From an uncultured Porphyromonadaceae bacterium (GTDB lineage Bacteria; Bacteroidota; Bacteroidia; Bacteroidales; Muribaculaceae): DNA of 64,000 nucleotides. Shown here one piece after another: positions 9,509 through 18,160 of this stretch; position 1 is the first letter of the stretch; each line of letters opens with the position of its first letter. The position numbers were made by a program, and so were the translations under genes. The notes below the pieces were generated by a model. The model had not been told where the DNA came from, made no database searches, and worked only from the letters and a program-made list of their open reading frames with translations. Location of the stretch: NCBI GenBank assembly GCA_902495075.1, contig CABUVO010000004.1, forward strand, positions 62,001-126,000, in the 5' to 3' direction.

Positions 9509-10387
9509 TTAGAAATATTTATTCTCTTCGCCGGTCATTGTGGCAAGAAGGTTGTTGGCAAGACTGCTTGCACCCAAACGGAAGAGATCATGATTGAGCC
9601 ATTCATCGCCAAGCACTTCCTTGACAACAGCATAATAATGCAATGCCTCCTCTGATGTGCGAACACCGCCGGCAGCCTTGAAACCTACCTTGCGACCAGT
9701 CTTCTCATAATACTCCTTGATGCACTGGCACATGACATAGGCTGCTTCGAGAGATGCGCCGGTATAGATCTTGCCCGTGGAAGTCTTGATGAAATCAGCT
9801 CCGCTATACATCGAAAGGATTGATGCTTTCTTGATATTGGCTGCAGTCTTAAGGCAACCGGTCTCAAGAATCACCTTCAGTTTCGCATCGCGTGCAGTGT
9901 GCTTGAGTTCTATGATCTCATCGCAAAGATCCTCATAGTTCTCATCAAGGAATTTTCCTACGTTCATTACTATGTCAACTTCGTTGGCACCACCCTCAAC
10001 TGCCAACGCCACATCCGCAACCTTAACGGCATCAAATGTCTGGCTTGAAGGGAAGCCACCGGCAACAACAGCAATATCTACGCCATCCACATCAAGATTC
10101 GCTTTTACAACCTCTGCGAAATTGCTGTAAACACAGATTGCAGCAACATTCTTGAATTGAGGATAATCGTTGTCAAAGTCATTTACACGCTGAGTGAACT
10201 TCGACACACTGCGCACGCTGTCTTCTGTGCTCAGGGTGGTCAGATCGATCGAACTGAAAAGAAACTGATACACCTCCGGAGTAGCATACTGCCCCGATTC
10301 TTCAACTATCTTCTTAACTTCTGATGCCACAACCTCGTCATTCTCAATGACCTTGCTGTCGGCAAGTGTTTTCTGGTATCTATCCAT
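9509..10387 (-). CDS. deoC: deoxyribose-phosphate aldolase
   Basis: 292 residues, cytoplasmic. It cleaves 2-deoxyribose-5-phosphate to glyceraldehyde-3-phosphate and acetaldehyde. The Schiff-base lysine is in FIKTSTGK, the second active-site lysine in VGFKAAGGVRT, and KVILETG carries the usual Glu. Length fits the longer DeoC subfamily common in Bacteroidetes. It heads a run that continues with a secreted EEP nuclease, a TonB receptor and two lipoproteins, so deoxyribose from scavenged DNA is a plausible source of its substrate. The region upstream (10,388-10,583) carries a repeat element and a weak promoter. Confidence 0.95.
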   Translation of the reverse strand: MDRYQKTLADSKVIENDEVVASEVKKIVEESGQYATPEVYQFLFSSIDLTTLSTEDSVRSVSKFTQRVNDFDNDYPQFKNVAAICVYSNFAEVVKANLDVDGVDIAVVAGGFPSSQTFDAVKVADVALAVEGGANEVDIVMNVGKFLDENYEDLCDEIIELKHTARDAKLKVILETGCLKTAANIKKASILSMYSGADFIKTSTGKIYTGASLEAAYVMCQCIKEYYEKTGRKVGFKAAGGVRTSEEALHYYAVVKEVLGDEWLNHDLFRLGASSLANNLLATMTGEENKYF

Positions 10388-10430
10388 ACTATATCTGGGT
10401 TATATGGTGTAAAAAATAATTTAAGTTTTC

Positions 10431-10497
10431 GTAAACTTCTAAACTGCGCAACGCGCTTTTAAACTTATAAACTTCAATTTTGGCTTGCCAAAATTGA
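10431..10497 (-). repeat. AAGTTTA-family intergenic element, copy 1
   Basis: Read on the minus strand: a near-perfect hairpin (11-bp arms at 10,474-10,484 and 10,487-10,497 with a two-base centre), then AAGTTTATAAGTTTA, a small GCGC...GCGC hairpin, and AGTTTAGAAGTTTA. The same order of parts, with different stem bases, occurs on the plus strand at 48,836-48,900. It lies in the deoC leader/ruvC downstream gap. Confidence 0.75.
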
Positions 10498-10509
10498 CTA
10501 ATTAACTTG

Positions 10510-10517
10510 CAAATATA
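10510..10517 (-). promoter_or_regulatory. deoC: possible -7 box for deoC (TATATTTG)
   Basis: The minus-strand sequence TATATTTG matches TAnnTTTG and lies 123 bases upstream of the deoC start. No good -33 TTTG is seen at the expected distance, and the AAGTTTA element would fall in the leader. Confidence 0.4.
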
Positions 10518-10583
10518 TGTATTTCTTTTTTATAAAAGAAATAAATTTACCTATTGTTCAGCATATATCCGGTTTTAACACTT

Positions 10584-11168
10584 TCATTTGCGTCTCGGTG
10601 CTATCCTGTCTGGATTCTTTGAAAGAAAGTCTGCCCACGATTTCGGACCTTTGGCAATCTGGGGTTTGCCGGTTTCATAAAAATGTGTAAGAGCCGCAGC
10701 CAGGGCATCTGTTGCATCAAGGAGATGCGGCATCTTCTCCGGAGGGATCCCCAATATATGTTTCAGCATCTCGGCAACGCGCTCTTTCGAAGCAGAGCCG
10801 GATCCTGTCACAGCCTGTTTGATGGAAAGTGGTGCATATTCAGCGATCGGTATGTCCCGACTCAAAGCAGCCGCCATCGCCACCCCCTGCGCCCTGCCAA
10901 GCTTCAGCATCGACTGCACATTCTTGCCGAAGAACGGCGCCTCAATGGCGAGTTCATCAGGAAGATACTGCTCCACCAACCCCGTGACCCGCTCAAAGAT
11001 GCGATGAAGGCGTTTGTAATGGCTCTCGAACTTGCTCAACTGGATCACACCCATCACCACAACCTCCACCTTCTTTCCGTTCACACCGAGCACACCATAT
11101 CCCATCACATTCGTTCCGGGGTCGATTCCCATTATCACGCGCTCATATTTCCTTATTCCTTCTTCCAT
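10584..11168 (-). CDS. ruvC: Holliday junction resolvase RuvC
   Basis: 195 residues-type endonuclease that resolves four-way junctions with RuvAB. Acidic catalytic residues are visible in MGIDPGTNVMGYG (Asp), LAIEAPFFGKN (Glu) and LLDATDALA (Asp pair). The start at 11,168 is chosen because its ATG shares one base with the TGA of the upstream DUF4286 gene (TGATG), implying translational coupling. A further 33 in-frame codons upstream lie wholly within that other gene and do not look like RuvC. Confidence 0.95.
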   Translation of the reverse strand: MEEGIRKYERVIMGIDPGTNVMGYGVLGVNGKKVEVVVMGVIQLSKFESHYKRLHRIFERVTGLVEQYLPDELAIEAPFFGKNVQSMLKLGRAQGVAMAAALSRDIPIAEYAPLSIKQAVTGSGSASKERVAEMLKHILGIPPEKMPHLLDATDALAAALTHFYETGKPQIAKGPKSWADFLSKNPDRIAPRRK

Positions 11169-11476
11169 CAGAAAATTGTCTCGAATACCGATGTGAACAC
11201 CATCGCCTCCGGAGCGAAGCGCCGCTCGAAGGCGGCAACAAGCGGACGCAACCTTTTTGCCGTCCATTCCTCTATTTCCGCCATAGTTTCGAACTCTGCT
11301 TGGAAAGCCACACTCAGAGGCTGCGCCTCACCGGCGACCTCTCCTCCAGCCTGACGCATCACCGACAGACGTGATTTCCCATCCGGAGCCGCCTTATGCG
11401 CCAACGGTGCGAACCACTCCAGAAATTCAGCGCCTTTCTGCGCCTCAACCATAAATGTAGCGTTGTGTATCAGCAC
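11168..11476 (-). CDS. DUF4286 family protein
   Basis: 102 residues, small cytoplasmic alpha/beta protein of unknown function. The start is GTG at 11,476 (MLIHNATFMVE matches the typical beginning of the family); no ATG gives that N-terminus. The C-terminus EAMVFTSVFETIF is also typical. It is coupled to ruvC through a TGATG overlap, an arrangement I associate with Bacteroidetes. The AATGTTTAATGTG repeat begins only about 8 bases upstream of the start. Confidence 0.82.
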   Translation of the reverse strand: MLIHNATFMVEAQKGAEFLEWFAPLAHKAAPDGKSRLSVMRQAGGEVAGEAQPLSVAFQAEFETMAEIEEWTAKRLRPLVAAFERRFAPEAMVFTSVFETIF

Positions 11477-11480
11477 TTCT

Positions 11481-11601
11481 GTTAATGTTTAATGTGAAAT
11501 GTTTAATGTGAAATGCACTTCGTCAATGTTTAATTTTTAATGTTGAATGTGAAATTATTAGCGGCAATGAATTAAACATTACACATTTCAAATTTCACAT
11601 T
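11481..11601. repeat. 14-bp AATGTTTAATGTG tandem repeats in inverted arrangement, copy 1
   Basis: Two to three direct units close to TAATGTTTAATGTG (about 11,481-11,515) and a degenerate stretch, followed by the reverse-complement word (ATTAAACATTACAC and relatives, 11,571-11,601). The same family is much longer at 44,261-44,520. No coding content. Confidence 0.7.
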
Positions 11602-11640
11602 AAAAAAACGGCATGTTTTTCGAAAAGAAAACACACCGCC
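11602..11640 (-). terminator. terminator after SRP RNA/tRNA-Thr
   Basis: On the minus strand a hairpin (GGC..TGTTTT / AAAACA..GCC, with one internal bulge) is followed by G and seven T residues at 11,608-11,602. It lies 27 bases beyond the 3' end of the tRNA. Confidence 0.75.
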
Positions 11641-11666
11641 AAAACAAAATTATGAAAAACATTTCG

Positions 11667-11740
11667 AGCCTCTTGTCGGATTCGAACCAACGACCCCGAG
11701 ATTACAAATCACGTGCTCTGGCCAACTGAGCTAAAGAGGC
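11667..11740 (-). tRNA. tRNA-Thr (anticodon UGU)
   Basis: Minus-strand cloverleaf: acceptor GCCTCTT/AAGAGGC, D-stem GCTC/GAGC, anticodon loop TTTGTAA giving UGU (reads ACA, Thr), T-arm GTTGG-TTCGAAT-CCGAC, discriminator U. The anticodon stem has one U-U mismatch. CCA is not encoded (next bases CGA). It starts only two bases after the SRP RNA stem ends, so the two RNAs share a transcript and must be cut apart. Confidence 0.95.
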
Positions 11741-11742
11741 AG

Positions 11743-11841
11743 GCGGGCGAGCTTACTCCATCGCACCGCTCAACCCGCTACCCTTGCTTCGGTCAGGACC
11801 TGGGGGATTTACGGGGAGCTGGTCGTGAAGGACTCACCCGC
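11743..11841 (-). ncRNA. ffs: signal recognition particle RNA, small bacterial type
   Basis: About 99 bases on the minus strand. The ends pair perfectly over nine positions (GCGGGTGAG at 11,841-11,833 with CTCGCCCGC at 11,751-11,743), followed by further pairing (UCC/GGA), giving one long hairpin. The apical part reads CCAGGTCCTGACCGAAGCAAGG, which keeps the GGTCC and GAAGCA elements of the Ffh-binding helix 8. The usual GGAA tetraloop is replaced by a CCUG/CUGA-type loop. The RNA partners with Ffh for co-translational membrane targeting. A canonical promoter ends three bases upstream. Exact ends are inferred from the pairing. Confidence 0.87.
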
Positions 11842-11843
11842 TG

Positions 11844-11875
11844 CAAAATTACAACTTTTTTTTCAATCCACCAAA
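11844..11875 (-). promoter_or_regulatory. promoter of the SRP RNA/tRNA-Thr unit
   Basis: Minus-strand TTTG (11,875-11,872), 20 bases, then TAATTTTG (11,851-11,844): an exact Bacteroidetes -33/-7 pair. The predicted start is near 11,841, where the SRP RNA stem begins. The -33 box lies six bases from the stop codon of the preceding glycosidase gene. Confidence 0.85.
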
Positions 11876-11880
11876 TTTTT

Positions 11881-14187
11881 TCACTTCACTCGTTCAATAC
11901 GGATGTGATCCACAAGCGCATGATTGGTCTTGATATTCATGTTTTCATTCTCCGGAAGATAGCGGATTCCGAGCGTATGTTTCCCTTTCTCAAGAGGTAA
12001 GGTGACATGATTGCTCATTCCCCAGTCATTCCAGTTACCTTTTCCGCGATGAGGCATCACTATTGTCGCTGCCTTATTGCCATCGAGAGTGAGAGTGCGC
12101 ACTGCCGCCTTGTTCTGGGTATTGACAGGACCATTGCCGTTGGCATAACGCAGACTGATTGAATACACTCCGGTCTCCGGAATTTCCACAGTGACTTCTG
12201 CCGGAGCCGAGCTCTTGTCAAGCTCAACAAAACCTTCTCCCGTGAAACCGGCAAGAGTTTTAGAGGGCTTATTGGTTATCTCAGATGATTTCGCGACCTT
12301 GACTTCATTCGGGAACTCCAGTATAGTAACCGGACGGTTGCTGCGCGGCTCGGAAGCGAAAGATTGCACGCCGCTGCCTGAAACACCGATAACCTGCCAT
12401 TCGCCGGGAGTTACCGCCGCATAACTCGTTTCGCGAGTCTCAGCCACAGGCTTACCATCCTTCAACACAATATACCTGGCAATATATTCGATGGGATTCC
12501 ATTCAAGCTGATTGTTTACGGGCACGCCGGCGCCGTCAAGAGCCGGATTATTGGCGAGCCATGTGATGGGAGTAAGAGGAGCCTTGCTGTTCTTCACATT
12601 GTTGAGCTTCATGGCGGGAATCGGCTGATTATCCATCTTCACGATTATATCGCCACCATTCTTCAGCATCTTTGCCGGAATGAGTTTACACTTCTCGGGA
12701 TAAAGGCTCTTACCGTTCACGATAAGCTCATGAACTCTGTTTCCAAATCCCTCCACCGTGATATTCAGTTTAGCACCGCGATAGTTGAATCCTTCGAGGG
12801 TGCGTGTCCCTGCAAGAGCTTTCGGCACAAACGGCTCGATTACAAGACCATCTTTCTCGAAATGTATCCCGAAAAGCACACGCGTAGTCAACGCGATATT
12901 TCCGGCAAGACACCAGAGCATATTCGAAGAATTAAGCTCGGTGTAGATATCGCCGTTGTCGAGGTTGAAATTCTCCTTGTTGGTGCAGAAGAGAGCTGCG
13001 GGGCGATACACCGACCCTATACCCTCTAATACACCTTTCTCATTGCCTGCCTTTGCCTGAGCCAACGTCCAGTAAGAAGCCACCCAGGGCCAGAGAGCAT
13101 TGTTGTGATAGTTGGGAATATCTGAAATCTGAGGATAGAATATTGCCGGACCAAACGGGGTGTGCGGATTATTCTCGGATATTGATTTCTGATGATCTGC
13201 AGGAGCTATGTCATAGAGGATGGCGAGAGCCTCACCAAGAGTCTCGGCGCGAGGATTGAGGATCTTGTTGTCGCGACCGTAAGTGTACATTCCGTAATAA
13301 CCTTTGTCGGGCATCCAGAATGTCGTGTCGATATTGGCGGCAAGCGCATCCGACTTGGCGAAATATTTCTCAGCCTCCTTCTTCTTGCCGAGCACCTGTG
13401 CCATTTCACCGGCTGCCTTGAGGGCAGCGGCATACATCACGTTTGTGCCCATAGCTTCGCTTTGCGAAATATCCACAGTCTGCATCCAGCGGGGATAGCT
13501 CTGCTCACGCCAGTCGATAAAGGAAGTTTCACCTTTCACGAGTCCGCGCTCGCTCATCACCGTTTTCTCATCCTTCTCAAGAGAACGAGCCACTATCGGG
13601 TAAACCTTCTCAATCCATTTGCGGTCGCCCGTAACTTTATATATCTCCCATGCAGCCAGCGTCCACACCATGCGGTCGGTCGATATGGGCCACGCACCGC
13701 CAGAACCCGTATCCTGGATTATCTGACCGCTCGGATTCACTTTCTTCATCAGGGATATCATCGAAGCCTCCGGCTGCATGTAAGCCATAGAAAGAATGAT
13801 CGAATAGCTGACATCGCGCGTCCAGACGCCCGACCATTCCTTTCCTGTGCGTAAAGTAGTATCCGGCTCTACAGCATTCACCATCTCGTCAAGAGCCATA
13901 TTAAACACAGCCTCATGAAGGAGATTGTTGGAATTAAGTTTTGGATAGGGAGAAAGATCATTCTTCACTTTCCACACCTGATCGATCGGCATATAATATC
14001 CGGGGCGCGCCTTGTATGTGGAGCGCAGTTCGTATGGATTCACAGCCCACGCCTTGAATTCATTCTGGAAGATAGTATCTCCAGCCCAGCGGTAAGCCTC
14101 CGTCTCAACAATCACTGGATCCGCGGCAAACGCATTCGCGGCAAACGCCACTGCCGCTCCGGCAACAATGTATCTATAAGCTTTCAT
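11881..14187 (-). CDS. secreted six-hairpin glycosidase with C-terminal CBM35-like domain
   Basis: 768 residues from the ATG at 14,187, which opens a signal peptide (MKAYRYIVAG...ANAFAA). Residues about 75-490 look like an (alpha/alpha)6 barrel of the GH15/GH63/mannosylglycerate-hydrolase type (SGVWTRDVSYS, GGAWPISTDRMVWTLAAWE, FIDWREQ, NNALWPWVASYW). A beta region with a fibronectin-like part follows. The end (about 640-768: GEGFVELDKSS, VYSISLRYANG, HALVDHIRIERVK) resembles a CBM35/CBM6 carbohydrate-binding module. The exact GH family and bond are not clear to me. It is the last gene of the polysaccharide locus, 54 bases past the GH97 gene's 3' neighbour position, and should act in the periplasm or at the surface. 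Confidence 0.72.
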   Translation of the reverse strand: MKAYRYIVAGAAVAFAANAFAADPVIVETEAYRWAGDTIFQNEFKAWAVNPYELRSTYKARPGYYMPIDQVWKVKNDLSPYPKLNSNNLLHEAVFNMALDEMVNAVEPDTTLRTGKEWSGVWTRDVSYSIILSMAYMQPEASMISLMKKVNPSGQIIQDTGSGGAWPISTDRMVWTLAAWEIYKVTGDRKWIEKVYPIVARSLEKDEKTVMSERGLVKGETSFIDWREQSYPRWMQTVDISQSEAMGTNVMYAAALKAAGEMAQVLGKKKEAEKYFAKSDALAANIDTTFWMPDKGYYGMYTYGRDNKILNPRAETLGEALAILYDIAPADHQKSISENNPHTPFGPAIFYPQISDIPNYHNNALWPWVASYWTLAQAKAGNEKGVLEGIGSVYRPAALFCTNKENFNLDNGDIYTELNSSNMLWCLAGNIALTTRVLFGIHFEKDGLVIEPFVPKALAGTRTLEGFNYRGAKLNITVEGFGNRVHELIVNGKSLYPEKCKLIPAKMLKNGGDIIVKMDNQPIPAMKLNNVKNSKAPLTPITWLANNPALDGAGVPVNNQLEWNPIEYIARYIVLKDGKPVAETRETSYAAVTPGEWQVIGVSGSGVQSFASEPRSNRPVTILEFPNEVKVAKSSEITNKPSKTLAGFTGEGFVELDKSSAPAEVTVEIPETGVYSISLRYANGNGPVNTQNKAAVRTLTLDGNKAATIVMPHRGKGNWNDWGMSNHVTLPLEKGKHTLGIRYLPENENMNIKTNHALVDHIRIERVK

Positions 14188-14283
14188 GCAGTTGTTATTT
14201 TTATAAGTGGTTTTACCTGTAAAAAACAATCCACAAATATAGTAATTAATTTGCGGATTGTTAATAAGTGATTTAAATATTAT

Positions 14284-16284
14284 TCAAATTTTAAAAATCT
14301 TAATTGCCGTTCCTCCGCTACGTGCCTGATTGATTTCAAGGACACTGTTTGAATCAACATCTTTCTGCACGATCTCTACAGGATAAGGATTTGTCTCCCA
14401 ATCGGCTTCGCACCCATCCTTGTAGATTACAGCCCGGTATTTGCACTCCGGATCCAGAAATGAGAGTGAGATTTTCGCGGTACGCGCCTTGTCTCCCGTA
14501 GCACTTCCGATATACCAGTCATCTCCGCCCTTACGTTTGCGTGCAACCGTAACATACTCCCCTATTTCAGCTTCAGGATATACCGTGCGATCCCAGTCAA
14601 CCGGACAATCACATATGAAACGGAACGGTCCGGGATTGTCTTCATAATTTTCAATCATATCTGCAGCCATTTGCAAAGGAGAATAGAGAATCACGAAAAG
14701 TGCGAGCTGTTTGGCAATAGTGGTATTCACACGCGTCTGAGGCATCGCCTGATTTTCAAAACGGAAAATCACAGGTGTAAAATCCATCGGACCAGCCAGA
14801 CCTCGGGTAAAAGGCAACGTCACTGTATGATCCGGAGGATTGCCACCCTCTGCGTTCCAGGCATTCCACTCCTGACCGCGAACACCCTCCTGAGTCATAA
14901 GATTCGGATATGTGCGCTGCAGACCGGTCGGTATCACAGGTTCATGATTATCAATCGCCAGATTATACTTGGCTGCTGTCTCAATCACCTTGCGGTAATG
15001 ACGAACTCCGAATTGGCTACTGTGACGCTCTTTATCATCCAGCAAATCACCGACATAACCGGTCTTCACATAATGCATACCATTGTCTTTGTAAAGTTGC
15101 ATACCGGCTTCCATCTGGCGTTCATAATTGGCTATACGTCCTCCCGTTTCATGATGACCTATCAATGCCACCCCCTTGGATAAACCATAACGGTTGATTC
15201 CTGCTATATCAAAATCGTCGTAAGGTCGGGTATATGAGAAATCCCAGGTGATCCAATCAGGATTCCATCCCTCCACAAGGACACCTCCAAACTTATGATC
15301 AGCTGCGAAATCCATATATCGCTTCACGTTTTCCGTTGTGGCTCCATGGCGCGGACCAGCCTCCCATGTCGCTGTCTTCATATGATAACACCACCATACT
15401 CCCACATATTTCTGTGGTTTGCAGAAATCGGCTGCATTCTCTATCCTGCAAGGCTCATTAAGATTGAGCATCAGTCGGCTCAGCGCGAGATCGCCTGCAT
15501 TGTCGGCAATTATGAGAGTGCGCCAGGGCGACACACGTGTAGTGGTGACAAACACCTTTTCTCCCGTTGACCACGGAGTGAGCGCAGCCCTGAGAGTATT
15601 ACTTCCCGGCGTGGCTTTCACATTCATGGCAGCGTAATCGGTAAGATTTGCCTCGTGCAATGCCATATGCATTCCATTGGCCGTGCGGATTGTCACAGGT
15701 GTGCTTGCCCAGACGATACTGTCGATGGGAAGATGGCGGAAGAGTCCTTCATAAAAACGGATACCCTCTACCGGAAGAGACCATGATTCATGACACGCGG
15801 GAAAAGCGAATTCCGTAAGTTCATCATCAATCACAAAATCCTCCAGACCTTTCTGACGCGGAAATTCATATCGAAACCCAATTCCGTCGTTGAAAACCCG
15901 AAACACAATCGAAATCTTTCTGCCGGGAGCCTGTTTTTTCTGAGAAAGGGAAACCCGCATCTCGTTATGGTTATCCGTGATTTCAGACTCTTCGCCCCAA
16001 ACCGGATTCCAGTTCTCACAACGCGAATCAAACGTGCATTTGTCAATGCTGAAACCATCTGCCATATCCGCGACTCCACGAAGCCGGATGCCGAGACGGG
16101 AGGGCAACAGCACAGCCTTGCCATCTCGGTTTACATGATAGTAGATTCTGCCTGACTTATCTATATCCACTCCGAGCTCGATGCGTCCGTCAGGAGAATT
16201 GATCTGACGGCGAGGAGCGGCAGACACAGAAGCCGCCACTACGCACGTCAGCAATACTAAAACAAATCTTTTATATACCTTCAT
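14284..16284 (-). CDS. glycoside hydrolase family 97
   Basis: 666 residues with signal peptide (to about residue 22). GH97 signatures: an N-terminal beta-sandwich (INSPDGRIELGVDI), the (beta/alpha)8 catalytic part from about 275 (KYVGVWWCYHM, FGGVLVEGWNPDW), then DNHEPVIPTGLQRTYPNLMTQEGVRGQEW-type residues carrying the catalytic glutamates (EPVIPTG and EGVRGQEWNAW) and DFTPVIF. Family members are retaining alpha-galactosidases or inverting alpha-glucosidases such as SusB. The presence of the NHEP and EGVRGQEW glutamates fits the inverting alpha-glucosidase branch, which I infer only from motif memory. It sits 14 bases downstream of a GH27-like gene. Confidence 0.88.
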   Translation of the reverse strand: MKVYKRFVLVLLTCVVAASVSAAPRRQINSPDGRIELGVDIDKSGRIYYHVNRDGKAVLLPSRLGIRLRGVADMADGFSIDKCTFDSRCENWNPVWGEESEITDNHNEMRVSLSQKKQAPGRKISIVFRVFNDGIGFRYEFPRQKGLEDFVIDDELTEFAFPACHESWSLPVEGIRFYEGLFRHLPIDSIVWASTPVTIRTANGMHMALHEANLTDYAAMNVKATPGSNTLRAALTPWSTGEKVFVTTTRVSPWRTLIIADNAGDLALSRLMLNLNEPCRIENAADFCKPQKYVGVWWCYHMKTATWEAGPRHGATTENVKRYMDFAADHKFGGVLVEGWNPDWITWDFSYTRPYDDFDIAGINRYGLSKGVALIGHHETGGRIANYERQMEAGMQLYKDNGMHYVKTGYVGDLLDDKERHSSQFGVRHYRKVIETAAKYNLAIDNHEPVIPTGLQRTYPNLMTQEGVRGQEWNAWNAEGGNPPDHTVTLPFTRGLAGPMDFTPVIFRFENQAMPQTRVNTTIAKQLALFVILYSPLQMAADMIENYEDNPGPFRFICDCPVDWDRTVYPEAEIGEYVTVARKRKGGDDWYIGSATGDKARTAKISLSFLDPECKYRAVIYKDGCEADWETNPYPVEIVQKDVDSNSVLEINQARSGGTAIKIFKI

Positions 16285-16298
16285 AAGAAACTTTTATA

Positions 16299-17726
16299 TC
16301 ATTTGGTTAGTTTCACGATCTTGCAACCATGAGGAGGCAACGTTCCTTCGAGAATAGTCATGGTTCCTTCATCAGAATGAAGCCATAAATCACGAACCTT
16401 ATACTCCCCCTCTATGCCGAGATCTGATAGTTTTACCGAATATTTCCGGGATGCATCATTGCGATTGAACACTCCAATCACCCAGGAACCATCGCTCATC
16501 TGTCCGAACCAAGTCTGCGAACTCACACTTCCGAGAGTCTTGCTGGCAGGTTTGCCTACAAACCTGTCGGCATTGAGACTCAACATTTCACTGTTGGTAT
16601 AGAATTTCGCGTTATCACCTATAGTGCTCTTCTGATCTGCGATCGTAACCGGTCCGCCAGCCATCAACTGCAGCGACACTGCTGTCTGTTTTTCATAATC
16701 ATTCGACAATGTGTTAAGTCTCAGGAAATCTCCGTCAAGGATCACCTTCCCTTTGCCCGAAATTCCACTCCAGTAAGTAAAACCATCAAACTGGTTCATG
16801 CAGTTAGGCCAGTTGGCAAACGCCTTTCCCCTATTGTTGGCAGAGACATGTCCCCACCCTCCGGTACCGGTATCCGCCACGATTCTCACCATATTGCCAT
16901 ATTTGGATTCAAGCTCAGCATCATAATACATATGCGGCATGACCAATGAGGTGAAAATACCGTATTTCTTTGCAGATTCAGCGATGTAAGCAAGATAACG
17001 CTCATAGTTATCACGTCCGTAACCTCTTCCAGTGATACCCATACCTCTATCCCTGCCGTCTTCATACCAACTCAGGAAATCCATACGGATATATTCCACC
17101 CCCAACTCCTTGTAATGCCGGAAAAAGCCGTCGATCCACTCTCTGGCACCGGGATGAGTGGCGACACCCCAATGGAACCACAGGTCATCCTTCCCTGCAT
17201 TCACAACCTTGTCGCCTCTTTCATATCTGAGCGAGCCGACAGGCAACGTGGTGCCGGGTATCAAAGTCTCTTCGCTGCAATGAATCCACATCGGATTATC
17301 GTAGATTCCGACCCTCATTCCTCGTTGTTTCGCTTTCGCCACAAGTTCCTTTATGGAAGTGGATCCATAATGGGTCATATAGGGAGATCCCTCCTTGGCA
17401 AGCATCGGAATCCAGCCGTCAGTGCAGACCATGTCATAGCCTGCCGGCTTAAGATCCTTGGCGAGCCAGTCGAGTATTTCATCCCATTCGGAAGGACGGA
17501 TATCCATGCGGTCGTTGGAGACTCCGGCTCGCTCCTGCTCATAACAGTATTCATACACACTCCAATAAAGAGGAGCCTTATAAGTGTGAATATTCTCGAC
17601 CACAGGAAGTTCCGGCAATTCAAACACTCCCCCGGTTTCAGGCTTATCCTCACTGCAGCCTCCCGAGAGGATGCCAAGCATCCCCGGGATCACTGCCAAA
17701 GCCAACGACTTAATAGATTTAACCAT
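16299..17726 (-). CDS. GH27-like glycosidase lipoprotein
   Basis: 475 residues with a lipobox (GILSGGC at about 18-24), so probably lipid-anchored. The catalytic barrel has the clan GH-D pattern: DMVCTDGWIP near the start, the nucleophile Asp in YIRMDFLSW (about residue 216), and a VRIVADTGTGGWGH segment where the acid/base Asp is expected. A C-terminal beta-sandwich ends the protein (PPHGCKIVKLTK). It is the most divergent of three paralogues in the locus; the other two have RISEDVFGGGFD at the acid/base position. GH27 includes alpha-galactosidases, alpha-N-acetylgalactosaminidases and isomaltodextranases. The SusE/F-like and GH97 neighbours make an alpha-glucan or alpha-galactoside target likely. 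Confidence 0.78.
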   Translation of the reverse strand: MVKSIKSLALAVIPGMLGILSGGCSEDKPETGGVFELPELPVVENIHTYKAPLYWSVYEYCYEQERAGVSNDRMDIRPSEWDEILDWLAKDLKPAGYDMVCTDGWIPMLAKEGSPYMTHYGSTSIKELVAKAKQRGMRVGIYDNPMWIHCSEETLIPGTTLPVGSLRYERGDKVVNAGKDDLWFHWGVATHPGAREWIDGFFRHYKELGVEYIRMDFLSWYEDGRDRGMGITGRGYGRDNYERYLAYIAESAKKYGIFTSLVMPHMYYDAELESKYGNMVRIVADTGTGGWGHVSANNRGKAFANWPNCMNQFDGFTYWSGISGKGKVILDGDFLRLNTLSNDYEKQTAVSLQLMAGGPVTIADQKSTIGDNAKFYTNSEMLSLNADRFVGKPASKTLGSVSSQTWFGQMSDGSWVIGVFNRNDASRKYSVKLSDLGIEGEYKVRDLWLHSDEGTMTILEGTLPPHGCKIVKLTK

Positions 17727-17738
17727 CTGTCGTTGCGC

Positions 17739-18146
17739 TTATCTAACCTCAATGTAATCAACATGGAAGAGTCCGTTGCCGTTTTCTCCTGAAATAACCA
17801 GGTTATTGACACCGGCTTCAAGGCTGAGCGTCACCTCACTCTCAGCCCAGGAATATGCCTGACCGAAAGAGAGCTGCGCCGAAGATGACCCGCAGGTTAT
17901 CGCGCCGGTTCCGGCTGTGCCGTCCTGCGAAGCGCGTCCGCGCACTGCAATCCGGTAGCTACCGGCAGCAGGAACCTCCACAGGAATGATCAACGCTGCC
18001 TCGCCCTCATCGAAGCCTGTCACATATCCGGCTCCGTCCGCTTTCTCAGGCACGGGAGGCATATCCTTGATTGTCCAATCATTGCGGCAGGAAGTCATCA
18101 GTGAGACAGCCGCAACCATAGCAACTATAAATATATATCTTTTCAT
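17739..18146 (-). CDS. small lipoprotein with a CBM35/CBM6-like domain
   Basis: 135 residues. A lipoprotein signal (VSLMTSC at about 14-20) and short linker precede a beta-sandwich of the carbohydrate-binding CBM35/CBM6 type (GYVTGFDEGEAALIIPVEVP, SYRIAVRGR, VNNLVISGENGNGLFHVDYIEV). The usual first strand of such a module is not obvious here. The GH27-like gene just upstream ends with YQCEAAGTRGGAKIVM, which looks like exactly that first strand. It is probably a free surface sugar-binding protein. The gene sits 14 bases after the upstream stop and 12 bases before the next start. Confidence 0.68.
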   Translation of the reverse strand: MKRYIFIVAMVAAVSLMTSCRNDWTIKDMPPVPEKADGAGYVTGFDEGEAALIIPVEVPAAGSYRIAVRGRASQDGTAGTGAITCGSSSAQLSFGQAYSWAESEVTLSLEAGVNNLVISGENGNGLFHVDYIEVR

Positions 18147-18160
18147 AGCTTTGTCCTTTC

